Below, one piece after another: positions 15,107-22,595 of a stretch of 23,239 nucleotides of DNA (position 1 is its first letter; each line of letters begins with the position of its first letter). The position numbers and the translations under genes were made by a program. The stretch is from assembly GCF_039768865.1 (NCBI RefSeq), contig NZ_JBDMZQ010000056.1; one strand, 5' to 3'. This stretch comes from Wenyingzhuangia sp039768865. GTDB lineage: Bacteria; Bacteroidota; Bacteroidia; Flavobacteriales; Flavobacteriaceae. The notes under the pieces are model-generated. The model did not search any database. It had not been told where the DNA came from and saw only the letters and a program-made list of their open reading frames with translations.

Positions 15107-15994
15107 ATGAACAAAGTAATTATTTTTGCCCTAGTATTTTCTTTTCTATCTATTGGAAAGAAAACTAAAAAAAAACTCCCTATACTAGGAATAGCACATG
15201 TGGCATTTCAAGTATCAAGCTTGGAGCAATCACGTGCTTACTATACTGGTTTCTATGGGTTTGAGTTCTCCTTTGCCGCGTATGAAGAGCAAGAGGCTTG
15301 GTATTTTAAAATCAACGATGACCAGTTCTTGAAGCTAGTCTCAAATCCAGAGGGTACGGATGACAATCGCTTAGTAGAAGTCGCTTTTCAGGTTTCGGAC
15401 ATTGAAACTACTGTTCAGATGCTTATCGAACGGGGACAGAATCCAGGACCAGTGAAGAAAAACCCAGATGGCACCTTAGCGAGTGCTCTCATAGATCCAA
15501 ATGGACATAAACTGCTGTTTGTTGAATATACTTTTGATTCAAAGCAGACACTAGTGCGAGGCAAACATCTGGGGTCGAGGCGGGTTTCTAATCGTTTGCA
15601 GCATGTGGGCATCACCATTGCCGACGAAGAGGCTGCTGACGAATTGTATCAAAATGCCTTAGGCTTTCAGGAGATTTGGCGCGGATCAAGAGAGGATGGT
15701 GGTCCGGATGCTTGGGTAAATATGCAGCTGCCGGCTGAGAAAGGCGACTACGTTGAGTATATTCTTATAAACGATATGAAGCCAAGTCGAAATCAAATGG
15801 GTAATATGCATCACATGTGCCTTTTGACTGATGATATTCAAAAGGCGCATCACGACATGCTGCTCAATGCCTTGCCAGATCTTGAGCGCCATGAACCTAT
15901 GATTGGTCGAAGTAATCGCTGGCTATTTAATGTGCACGATCCCGATGGTACGCGTGCGGAATTAATGGAATCTAAAGAGGCAGTAACAAAATAA
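15107..15994 (+). CDS. Two-domain VOC (glyoxalase/extradiol dioxygenase-like) protein with an N-terminal hydrophobic segment
   Basis: A 295-residue protein built from four beta-alpha-beta-beta-beta modules. Module starts are IAHVAFQV (H31), VEVAFQV (E91), LQHVGIT (H166) and MHHMCLL (H235/H236); module ends are LLFVEY (E140) and RAELME (E285). The C-terminal half shows a His-His-Glu arrangement like the metal triad of extradiol dioxygenases. The N-terminal half has His-Glu-Glu, closer to glyoxalase and epimerase types. Residues 4-16 are hydrophobic but followed by KKTKKK, which suits a membrane anchor with the domains inside as well as a signal peptide, so location is unclear. Its stop overlaps the next lyase-family gene by one base (TAATG). 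Substrate unknown; a lyase-derived keto sugar or unsaturated uronate is a guess. Confidence 0.8.
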   Translation: MNKVIIFALVFSFLSIGKKTKKKLPILGIAHVAFQVSSLEQSRAYYTGFYGFEFSFAAYEEQEAWYFKINDDQFLKLVSNPEGTDDNRLVEVAFQVSDIETTVQMLIERGQNPGPVKKNPDGTLASALIDPNGHKLLFVEYTFDSKQTLVRGKHLGSRRVSNRLQHVGITIADEEAADELYQNALGFQEIWRGSREDGGPDAWVNMQLPAEKGDYVEYILINDMKPSRNQMGNMHHMCLLTDDIQKAHHDMLLNALPDLERHEPMIGRSNRWLFNVHDPDGTRAELMESKEAVTK

Positions 15995-17265
15995 TGAAAA
16001 ATAATAATTACATCTCGCTTCTGGCATTCCTGTTTATAATGGTTCTACCTCAAGCGGGGTTTACCCAAAACCAATCGACTTCAGTCATAATTGATAAAAA
16101 TATTCCTCGTTTCTTTGGTGCAAGACACGGAGCCTTACCCTTAGTGAAACAAGCTATTTCTCGAGGAGAAACCTCACTTATGCCAGCCTTTAGGACCCTA
16201 TTAAAGAACGCCGATGAAGCTCTAATGACAAAGCCACCAACGGTAACCGACAAAAAAAGGCATCCCGTCACTGGGAATCTAAATGACTATTATACTCAGG
16301 CGCCCTACCTTTGGCCCAATCCTTTAAAAGCAGACGGTCTACCCTACCTGCCAAAGGACGGTGTGATCAATCCAGAATCCAGAGACTCGGATTTTGCAGA
16401 CTATTCGCGCGGTCAAGAAATCGGTCATTTGGTAGAATCGCTGGCCCTGGCCTATTACCTTACGGGCAAGGAATCCTATGCCGCACATGCAGCTCGATGC
16501 CTTCGGGTTTGGTTTATTGACCCGGCGACACAAATGAATCCACACCTAAACTATGCCCAAGCTGTACCTGGGCGAAACAAAGGACGATACATTGGTTTGA
16601 TAGAAGCGGGTGGTCTAGTGCAAGCAGTCGACGCGGCGGGTCTATTAGACGGATCCAAGCATTGGGATATAAAAGACCGAAAAGCATTGGAGATCTGGAT
16701 AGCAGATTTTCTAGATTGGTTTATAAATAGTGAATATGGTCGTGAAGAGGTGCAGATGCGACAGAATCACGGCACCATGTTCGATGTAAGAGTAGTGCGC
16801 ATGGCACTCGTTTTGGGGCAGTATGATTTGGCTCGTAAAAAACTGGAATCGGTGAAAGAAAACCGCATCGCCCTTCAAATAGAACCAGATGGAGCTCAAA
16901 CCATGGAATTGCGTCGTACCAAGTCGTTTAATTACTCCGAAATGAATTTGACGGGACTTATGGAGCTCGCGACGCTTGGAAAATGGGTAGAGGTGGATTT
17001 GTGGGCCTACGAAACCGAAGATGGTCGAAGCATACGGAAAGCCTTGGAATTCCTTCGACCTTATGTCGAAAAAGTACCAGAAGGTTGGCCTCCGCATTTC
17101 TGGCCCTACAAACAGATTGTCCCCTTTCTGCCGGAGATTCTCGCTCCCGCATTTCGTATGGCGAGTGTAGGCTATCAAGATAAGGAATACGAAACAATCA
17201 TCTCACAGTTCTCTGGTTTCAGTACATCAAGCTTTCAGTTAACGCATCCTAAAAGCTCGTTTTGA
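15994..17265 (+). CDS. Alginate_lyase-family (PF05426-like) secreted protein, second copy
   Basis: A 423-residue protein with a signal peptide ending near AGFTQ (25). It shares the family landmarks of the copy at 10066-11265: DYYTQAPYLWPNP, DGLPYLPKDGVINP, MNPHLNYAQAVPG, and DGAQTMELRRTKSFNYS with the conserved Arg and Tyr. The central motif reads RQNHGTMFDVR, so Asn is changed to Gln257 before N258-H259, and Phe263 stands where the other copy has Tyr246. A changed substrate or mechanism is possible. Sequence divergence and a much higher GC content argue against a recent local duplication. It is translationally coupled to the VOC gene by TAATG. Cleavage of a uronic-acid linkage is inferred. 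Confidence 0.83.
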   Translation: MKNNNYISLLAFLFIMVLPQAGFTQNQSTSVIIDKNIPRFFGARHGALPLVKQAISRGETSLMPAFRTLLKNADEALMTKPPTVTDKKRHPVTGNLNDYYTQAPYLWPNPLKADGLPYLPKDGVINPESRDSDFADYSRGQEIGHLVESLALAYYLTGKESYAAHAARCLRVWFIDPATQMNPHLNYAQAVPGRNKGRYIGLIEAGGLVQAVDAAGLLDGSKHWDIKDRKALEIWIADFLDWFINSEYGREEVQMRQNHGTMFDVRVVRMALVLGQYDLARKKLESVKENRIALQIEPDGAQTMELRRTKSFNYSEMNLTGLMELATLGKWVEVDLWAYETEDGRSIRKALEFLRPYVEKVPEGWPPHFWPYKQIVPFLPEILAPAFRMASVGYQDKEYETIISQFSGFSTSSFQLTHPKSSF

Positions 17266-17327
17266 GCAATACGAATAGCTCACGAGGTTTTAAATATTAT
17301 TAATCGAAGAAAAGTTAAATAACGTCT

Positions 17328-19181
17328 ATGAAAAAATATTACAGGAGAATAACCGTAAGGTTGAGTTGGATTTTTTTGTTAATGGTAGGTCTTATCCAGG
17401 TTGCTGTTGGGCAGGAATCAGTTCAAATACCCGCAAAAGTGGAAGTTTTGAACACCTTAAAGGAACAACATCCCCGTCTGATTTCTGTAGAAAGGATGGA
17501 ACAAATTAAGCAGGTGATTCAAGAAAATAAACTTGCGAAAGAAATCTGGATATCCAATCTGAAATTTGTCGACGAATTAATGGATGAAAAACCAGTGATT
17601 TACGAAAAACCAGATGGCCGAAGATTGCTTAGTGTAAGCCGTGAAGCACTTGAACGCATACGTTCCTTAGCCTTAAGTTATCTGATTTTGGATGATAAAA
17701 AATATGCCGAACGGGCATGGCAAGAACTCGAAGCGGTAGCTTCATTCAACGATTGGAATCCATCGCATTTCCTTGATTGCGCTGAAATGACACATGCAGT
17801 CGCCATTGGCTACGATTGGCTGTACGATTTCTGGAATGCAGAACAAAGAAAAATTTTAGAGGATGCAATCCTTCAAAAAGGTTTAAGGCCTGCACTGGAA
17901 GTGTATAGTACAGAGGAGGGTTGGCATACCGGAAACATTAACTGGAATCAGGTATGCAATGGCGGTATTTCTATAGGTGCCCTTGCTATTGCTGAACATA
18001 TTCCTGATGTTGCATCAAAAATTTTGAGTACAGCTATTGAAAGTGTACTATTGCCCATGAAGGATTATGAACCGGATGGTGGTGGCTATGAAGGACCCAC
18101 ATATTGGGATTATGGCAGCCGCTATAACGTACTCTTCTTGGATGCGTTGGACAATAGTCTAGGTACCGACTTTGGATTGAGCTCGATGGAAGGGTTTCGC
18201 CGTAGCGGAGATTTTCAAATCCACTTATCTGGAACTGACCTTTGGTGTTTTAATTTTAGTGATAGTGATCTCAAAAGAATGTCAACAGCACAACATTTCT
18301 GGATGGGAAAAAAGTATGACGAACAGCGTTATTCCGGGTTTAGGTACATGGCACTCAAAAGTGGTGTTGAAGGAAATCTCATGGATTTGTTATGGTTTGA
18401 TGATCGTTTCAAAGATTTTGATCTGAAGAGCATGCCTTTAGATAAACATTTTCGTGTAGCTGAGATAATTACCATGCGTGATTCATGGGATAACGGAAAA
18501 GGATTTGCTATTGCCATGAAAGGTGGGTCAAGTACCCGGGTACACAGTCATATGGATTTAGGATCATTTATTCTTGAATACGATGGTGTACGATGGTTTA
18601 CTGACTTTGGAAAGGATGCACAAACCTATCAGCGTCATGTAAACAAAGCAGGTCGTTGGGATTTTTATAGAACACGTGCTGAAGGGCACAACACCTTGGT
18701 CGTTAATCCTGAATTTAGGGGCAGTCAGAAAAGAACAGCAAACGGAATTGCTGAATTTATAAAGTTTGAATCAGGCAAAAAATCTGCTACGGCTGTATTG
18801 GATGTTTCAAAGTCCTATTATAATGACGTATTGTTTAAACGAACTTTTACACTAAACAGAGGAATAGAATTTAGGATTACAGATGAAATAGAATGTAAAG
18901 AGCCTTCAGAATTGTTCTTGTTTTATCATACAGAAGCTGAAATAGAACTCACTAGAAATAATCGCCAGGCCATTCTTAAACAAGATGGAAAATCTATTGT
19001 GGTAGATTTGGTTAAGCCTCTAGAAGCTCAGTTTAAGGTTTTGCCTGCCGCACCGATGCCTGAATCACCAATCCTGCCATTTCAGGAAAAGAATGAAGGA
19101 ACTAAAAAGCTGTCGATTCATTTTGAAGATGTTGAAGACATTGACTTGGAAATTACTATAAAGAAATCTAATGACAACTGA
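17328..19181 (+). CDS. Heparinase II/III-like polysaccharide lyase
   Basis: A 617-residue secreted protein with a signal peptide ending near VAVGQ (29). Residues about 45-330 form an (alpha/alpha)-toroid with the landmark INWNQVCNGG (N205, N207, N211) and YEGPTYWDYGSRY, whose Tyr and Glu line the cleft in relatives. Residues about 370-610 form the beta-sheet half with TRVHSHMDLGSF (H406, H408, D410; His often binds metal or acts in catalysis) and AEGHNTLVVN. This is the layout of PL12, PL15, PL21 and related lyases; some ulvan lyases (PL37, PL40) also use a toroid-plus-sandwich fold. It lies 62 bases after the GC-rich pair and returns to the AT-rich composition. Family-level call is firm; subfamily and substrate are not. 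Confidence 0.87.
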   Translation: MKKYYRRITVRLSWIFLLMVGLIQVAVGQESVQIPAKVEVLNTLKEQHPRLISVERMEQIKQVIQENKLAKEIWISNLKFVDELMDEKPVIYEKPDGRRLLSVSREALERIRSLALSYLILDDKKYAERAWQELEAVASFNDWNPSHFLDCAEMTHAVAIGYDWLYDFWNAEQRKILEDAILQKGLRPALEVYSTEEGWHTGNINWNQVCNGGISIGALAIAEHIPDVASKILSTAIESVLLPMKDYEPDGGGYEGPTYWDYGSRYNVLFLDALDNSLGTDFGLSSMEGFRRSGDFQIHLSGTDLWCFNFSDSDLKRMSTAQHFWMGKKYDEQRYSGFRYMALKSGVEGNLMDLLWFDDRFKDFDLKSMPLDKHFRVAEIITMRDSWDNGKGFAIAMKGGSSTRVHSHMDLGSFILEYDGVRWFTDFGKDAQTYQRHVNKAGRWDFYRTRAEGHNTLVVNPEFRGSQKRTANGIAEFIKFESGKKSATAVLDVSKSYYNDVLFKRTFTLNRGIEFRITDEIECKEPSELFLFYHTEAEIELTRNNRQAILKQDGKSIVVDLVKPLEAQFKVLPAAPMPESPILPFQEKNEGTKKLSIHFEDVEDIDLEITIKKSNDN

Positions 19182-19251
19182 GTTGATTACTACTAGTTTG
19201 ACGTTAAACAAGCTCAATTCTGTGTAGGATACATAAAAACAATACAAACTA

Positions 19252-20205
19252 ATGAAGCAATTCCGATTTACCAGCCTAATAAAAATTAGAGTCAAAGGAG
19301 TTATAGTATTAATTTTTTCTGCTTTGCTGCTTATTTCTTGTAAGCAAGAACAGCCAATAAATGTCGCATTAAGACAAAAACAGGATATTGTTCCTGCATT
19401 AAATGCTTATTCTTTTGCAGATTTACTAAGTACGAAGAGCCAGCGCAGTAATGAACAGGTATACACTTTGTTTAATTTACTTGATTGGTGTGCTTCAAAA
19501 GAAATCAAGGCATTAGACCCGACAGCTTATTTTTTTCCGACCTACCCAGAAGTTCCTTCCGATGAATACCTTGAACTTTTTAAAAGCCGTGCAAACGATT
19601 TGGGTATTGTAATTTCGGGAACAGGTGTTAGAAATAATTTTGCCTCTCCAGATTCAATAGTAAGAATGGAAGGAGTGGAGCTGGCTAAAGACTGGATTAT
19701 CGCAGCTTCAAAGATAGGAGCACCCGTTATTCGTGTTTTTGCAGGAGCGATTCCAGAAGGTTACGAAGAAAATTGGGAAGTACCAGCGCAATGGATGATT
19801 GATTGCTACAAAGAATTACTTCCGGTAGCAGAACAATACGGTGTCAAAATCGGTATTCAGAATCACGGCGAAATGCTGCAAACCGCCGAGCAATGTATTT
19901 ATATCATGAAAGCACTTGATTCTGATTGGGCGGGTATCATCGTTGATACTGGAAATTTTAAAACACAAAATCCTTATAAAGATATCGCTAAAGTCGTTCC
20001 TTATGCAATAAATTGGCAGATCAAAGAAAGTCCGTTCGGTCTTGGTTCGGAAATCAAGACAAACTATAAAAAACTTATAGAAATTATCAGATCAGGAGGT
20101 TATACAGGGTACCTTCCTGTAGAAACCTTATATGTTAAGGGTAAACCTTATGATCCCTTTGCGCTTGTATCAGGAATGATCGATGAATTACGCAGTACCT
20201 TATAA
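19252..20205 (+). CDS. Exported lipoprotein TIM-barrel, xylose isomerase-like (sugar isomerase/epimerase family)
   Basis: A 317-residue protein whose first 30 residues end in lipobox LISC (Cys30), so it is expected outside the cytoplasm. The body is an AP-endonuclease-2/xylose isomerase-like barrel: VPALNAYSF at strand 1, APVIRVFAG, VKIGIQNHGEML (a QNHG motif where many relatives have ENH), AGIIVDTGNF, INWQIKES and a final GYLPVETLY with a likely metal-binding Glu. Cytosolic relatives epimerise or isomerise keto sugars; exported relatives occur beside Gfo/Idh proteins in clusters for keto-glycoside breakdown. It is followed after 28 bases by another Gfo/Idh gene, supporting a shared pathway. 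Exact reaction unknown. Confidence 0.82.
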   Translation: MKQFRFTSLIKIRVKGVIVLIFSALLLISCKQEQPINVALRQKQDIVPALNAYSFADLLSTKSQRSNEQVYTLFNLLDWCASKEIKALDPTAYFFPTYPEVPSDEYLELFKSRANDLGIVISGTGVRNNFASPDSIVRMEGVELAKDWIIAASKIGAPVIRVFAGAIPEGYEENWEVPAQWMIDCYKELLPVAEQYGVKIGIQNHGEMLQTAEQCIYIMKALDSDWAGIIVDTGNFKTQNPYKDIAKVVPYAINWQIKESPFGLGSEIKTNYKKLIEIIRSGGYTGYLPVETLYVKGKPYDPFALVSGMIDELRSTL

Positions 20206-20233
20206 GTTTGGCAGTACCAGAATATATAAAACT

Positions 20234-21247
20234 ATGAATAACATAATTAAGACAGGAATATTAGCCTTTGGAATGTCAGGTAGATTATTTCATGCTCCTT
20301 TTCTTAAATGCCATGTTGGATTTGAATTTTCTGGAGTGGTAGAAAGAACTAAAAAAAAAGTTCATTTAGATTATCCAAATGTAAAAAGTTATAATTCTAT
20401 TGATGAACTTTTACTAGACGAGTCTATTGAACTTGTAGTTGTAAATACACCAAATGAAACACATTTTGAATTCGCTTTAAAAGCTATTAAGGCTAATAAA
20501 CATGTACTGATTGATAAACCTTTTACCACTTCGGTCGCTGAAGCAAAAAAACTATTTAAAGAGGCAAAAAAGAAGGGTGTATCATTGCTACCTTATCAAA
20601 ACCGAAGGTATGATTCTGATTTTCTCTCGGTAAGAGAAGTTGTCGAATCTGGTAAACTTGGAAATTTGATTGAGGTACATTTTAGATACGATAGGCATAG
20701 AAACGTTGTTGTTGAAAATAGCTGGAAAGAAGATCCTGTACCTGGAAATGGTGTGATATATAATTTGGGTGCACATCCTATAGATGGAATAATTTCATTG
20801 TTTGGAATACCTATAAAATGGTCTAAACATTCCTCATTTGTTCGACCTAACACTCAAGTAAGTGATTATGTTCATATTCATTTACTGTATCCTAATAACT
20901 TGCAAGTATTTGTAACAATCAGTTTATTGGTTGCGGATCCACAACCAGCATTTGTTTTAAATGGCACAATGGGAACCTTTAAAAAAAACAGAACAGATGT
21001 TCAGGAAAATCAATTAAATGAGGGAATGCAACCTGATAACTTATTGTTTGGTTCAGAATTACCTGACAGTGAAGGAATATTAACAACTATAGATTCGAAT
21101 GGATTAAAAACGCAAGAGAAAATCACCGCACAAAAAGCAAGTTATATGAATGTCTTAGAAGATATTTATCAAACCTTGAGACTGGGCAAGGATTATCCGA
21201 TAACTAAAGAACAAATAATAGTACAATTAGAAATATTGGAATCGTAA
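20234..21247 (+). CDS. Cytoplasmic Gfo/Idh/MocA family oxidoreductase
   Basis: A 337-residue protein from ATG 20234. An upstream in-frame ATG at 20183 lies inside the previous gene and would put 17 extra residues before the Rossmann strand IIKTGILAFGMSGRLFHAPFL, so 20234 is preferred. There is no signal peptide. VNTPNETHFEFA and LIDKPFTTS follow, with the conserved Lys of the EKP-type motif (DKP here), then NLGAHPIDGI in the substrate domain. The FHAPF and DKPFT motifs are typical of the YdgJ/IolU-like branch that acts on inositols or hexoses with NADP. It probably reduces or oxidises a sugar imported from this locus. It is not a duplicate of the Tat-exported Gfo/Idh protein, from which it is very different. 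Confidence 0.88.
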   Translation: MNNIIKTGILAFGMSGRLFHAPFLKCHVGFEFSGVVERTKKKVHLDYPNVKSYNSIDELLLDESIELVVVNTPNETHFEFALKAIKANKHVLIDKPFTTSVAEAKKLFKEAKKKGVSLLPYQNRRYDSDFLSVREVVESGKLGNLIEVHFRYDRHRNVVVENSWKEDPVPGNGVIYNLGAHPIDGIISLFGIPIKWSKHSSFVRPNTQVSDYVHIHLLYPNNLQVFVTISLLVADPQPAFVLNGTMGTFKKNRTDVQENQLNEGMQPDNLLFGSELPDSEGILTTIDSNGLKTQEKITAQKASYMNVLEDIYQTLRLGKDYPITKEQIIVQLEILES

Positions 21248-21372
21248 AATTCCTTACTATATAACAAAAATGATGTTTCACTATTTTTCAATTTTAAGGA
21301 GTACAAATGGTTCATAGTACTTTCTGTCAATTTTTTTTTAAAAATATTTATATTAATGACAATTCTATAATT

Positions 21373-22383
21373 ATGTTGACAATTACTTCGAAAGAAATGA
21401 AAGATGTACTTTTTACTCTTTTTAGAAAATATCAGTTTTCTGAAAGTAAAGCTTTATTGCTTGCGGAGGTGCATACAGACAATACATTATACGGTATAAA
21501 TTCCCATGGCATCAATCGAGTTCCTCAATTCATAGACCGTGTGAAAAAAGGGATTATTAATATTCAGGCAGAAGCCGTAAAAGTCGAAACCTTTGGAAGT
21601 ATAGAAAGGTGGGATGGACAACTTGGGTCAGGCGTGATTAATGCTGTAAAATGCATGAATAGGGCTATTGAACTCGCGAAAGAAAATGGAATGGGGTTAG
21701 TTGCTTTACGCAATACCAATCATTGGATGAGAGGTGGATATTATGGCTGGCAAGCTGCCGAAGAAAATTGTATCGCTATCTCATTCACAAATACCCAACC
21801 GAATATGCCTGCTTGGGGTGGAGTAGAAGCTCGAATAGGTAATAATCCTTTTGTGGTAGCTATTCCAAGAAAAGAAGGACACATTGTTTTAGATATGGCG
21901 CTTTCCCAGTTTTCTTTTGGTAAAATAAACGAATACAAATTGAAAGGTGAAAAATTACCCTATCATGGTGGTTGGGATGAAAACAATAATCTCTCTCTAA
22001 ATCCTGAAAAAATTCTAAAAAAGGAACGAGGTTTGCCAATTGGGTACTGGAAAGGCTCTGCCTTATCTATTGTCTTAGATATGTTAGCAACTTTATTATC
22101 CGCAGGAAATTCTACCTATAAAATTGGCTTTAAAGAATATGAAACTGCGATCTCGCAAGTGTTTCTCTGTATATACCCTGAGGTTTTTCCCGACAAACAG
22201 CTACACGAAAGATTAATCAATGAAATCATAAAATATACGCACGATGTAACCCCAATGCAAGCAGGAACGCAAACCTATTATCCTGGAGAACGGTCTGCTG
22301 CTGCTAAAAAACGGAATATTGAAAATGGGATAAAAGTAGATAAAAGTGTTTGGCAACAGATTTTAGAATTAGGTTCTTTATGA
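21373..22383 (+). CDS. dlgD: Ldh_2-family reductase, 2,3-diketo-L-gulonate reductase-like
   Basis: A 336-residue NAD(P)H-dependent 2-keto-acid reductase of the malate/L-lactate dehydrogenase type. Starting at ATG 21373 matches the family N-terminus; an ATG at 21307 would add 22 unusual residues. Motifs recall E. coli YiaK/DlgD closely: YGINSHGINRVPQFI (catalytic-type His), ALRNTNHWMRGGYYGWQAAE, ARIGNNPFVVAIP, GYWKGSALSIVLDMLATLLS and ISQVF. DlgD reduces 2,3-diketo-L-gulonate to 3-keto-L-gulonate. Here the substrate could instead be a keto-uronate produced from lyase products. It lies 125 bases after the Gfo/Idh gene. The subfamily is well supported; the physiological substrate is inferred. 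Confidence 0.85.
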   Translation: MLTITSKEMKDVLFTLFRKYQFSESKALLLAEVHTDNTLYGINSHGINRVPQFIDRVKKGIINIQAEAVKVETFGSIERWDGQLGSGVINAVKCMNRAIELAKENGMGLVALRNTNHWMRGGYYGWQAAEENCIAISFTNTQPNMPAWGGVEARIGNNPFVVAIPRKEGHIVLDMALSQFSFGKINEYKLKGEKLPYHGGWDENNNLSLNPEKILKKERGLPIGYWKGSALSIVLDMLATLLSAGNSTYKIGFKEYETAISQVFLCIYPEVFPDKQLHERLINEIIKYTHDVTPMQAGTQTYYPGERSAAAKKRNIENGIKVDKSVWQQILELGSL

Positions 22384-22595
22384 TTTATGTGATATTGGTT
22401 TTTAGCAAGATAGAAAATTCCATGTAAATTCATTTAAAACTTAGTTTTAGCACCTCTATTTAAAAATAATAATTAACAGCTTTTGGCTAGATCAATATTA
22501 TATTACTATATATTTTAGATCGTAAGTTGCATTTTTACTTCTTTAAGTGCATGATATTGTATGATGGGAATGTTACACTAATTTTTAACCCTACA
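22384..22595. promoter_or_regulatory. Intergenic region before GH106, possible promoter
   Basis: A 212-base AT-rich gap. TTTTGG at 22481-22486 and TATATTTT at 22509-22516 loosely resemble the Bacteroidota -33 (TTG/TTTG) and -7 (TAnnTTTG) elements, about 23 bases apart, with the last -7 base mismatched. The gap size alone suggests that GH106 has its own promoter. No convincing terminator for the preceding gene was seen. Confidence 0.25.

Noticed and set aside
16711..17197. Long antisense open frames opposite the second lyase gene
   Set aside because: They lie fully within a well-supported coding region of higher GC content, show no family motifs, and are explained by reduced stop-codon frequency.
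20183..20233. Upstream start for the cytosolic Gfo/Idh gene
   Set aside because: It overlaps the preceding gene and adds 17 residues before a Rossmann strand that normally lies at the very N-terminus; 20234 fits better.
21307..21372. Upstream start for the DlgD-like reductase
   Set aside because: The added 22 residues are unlike the family N-terminus, which begins at MLTITSKEM from 21373.
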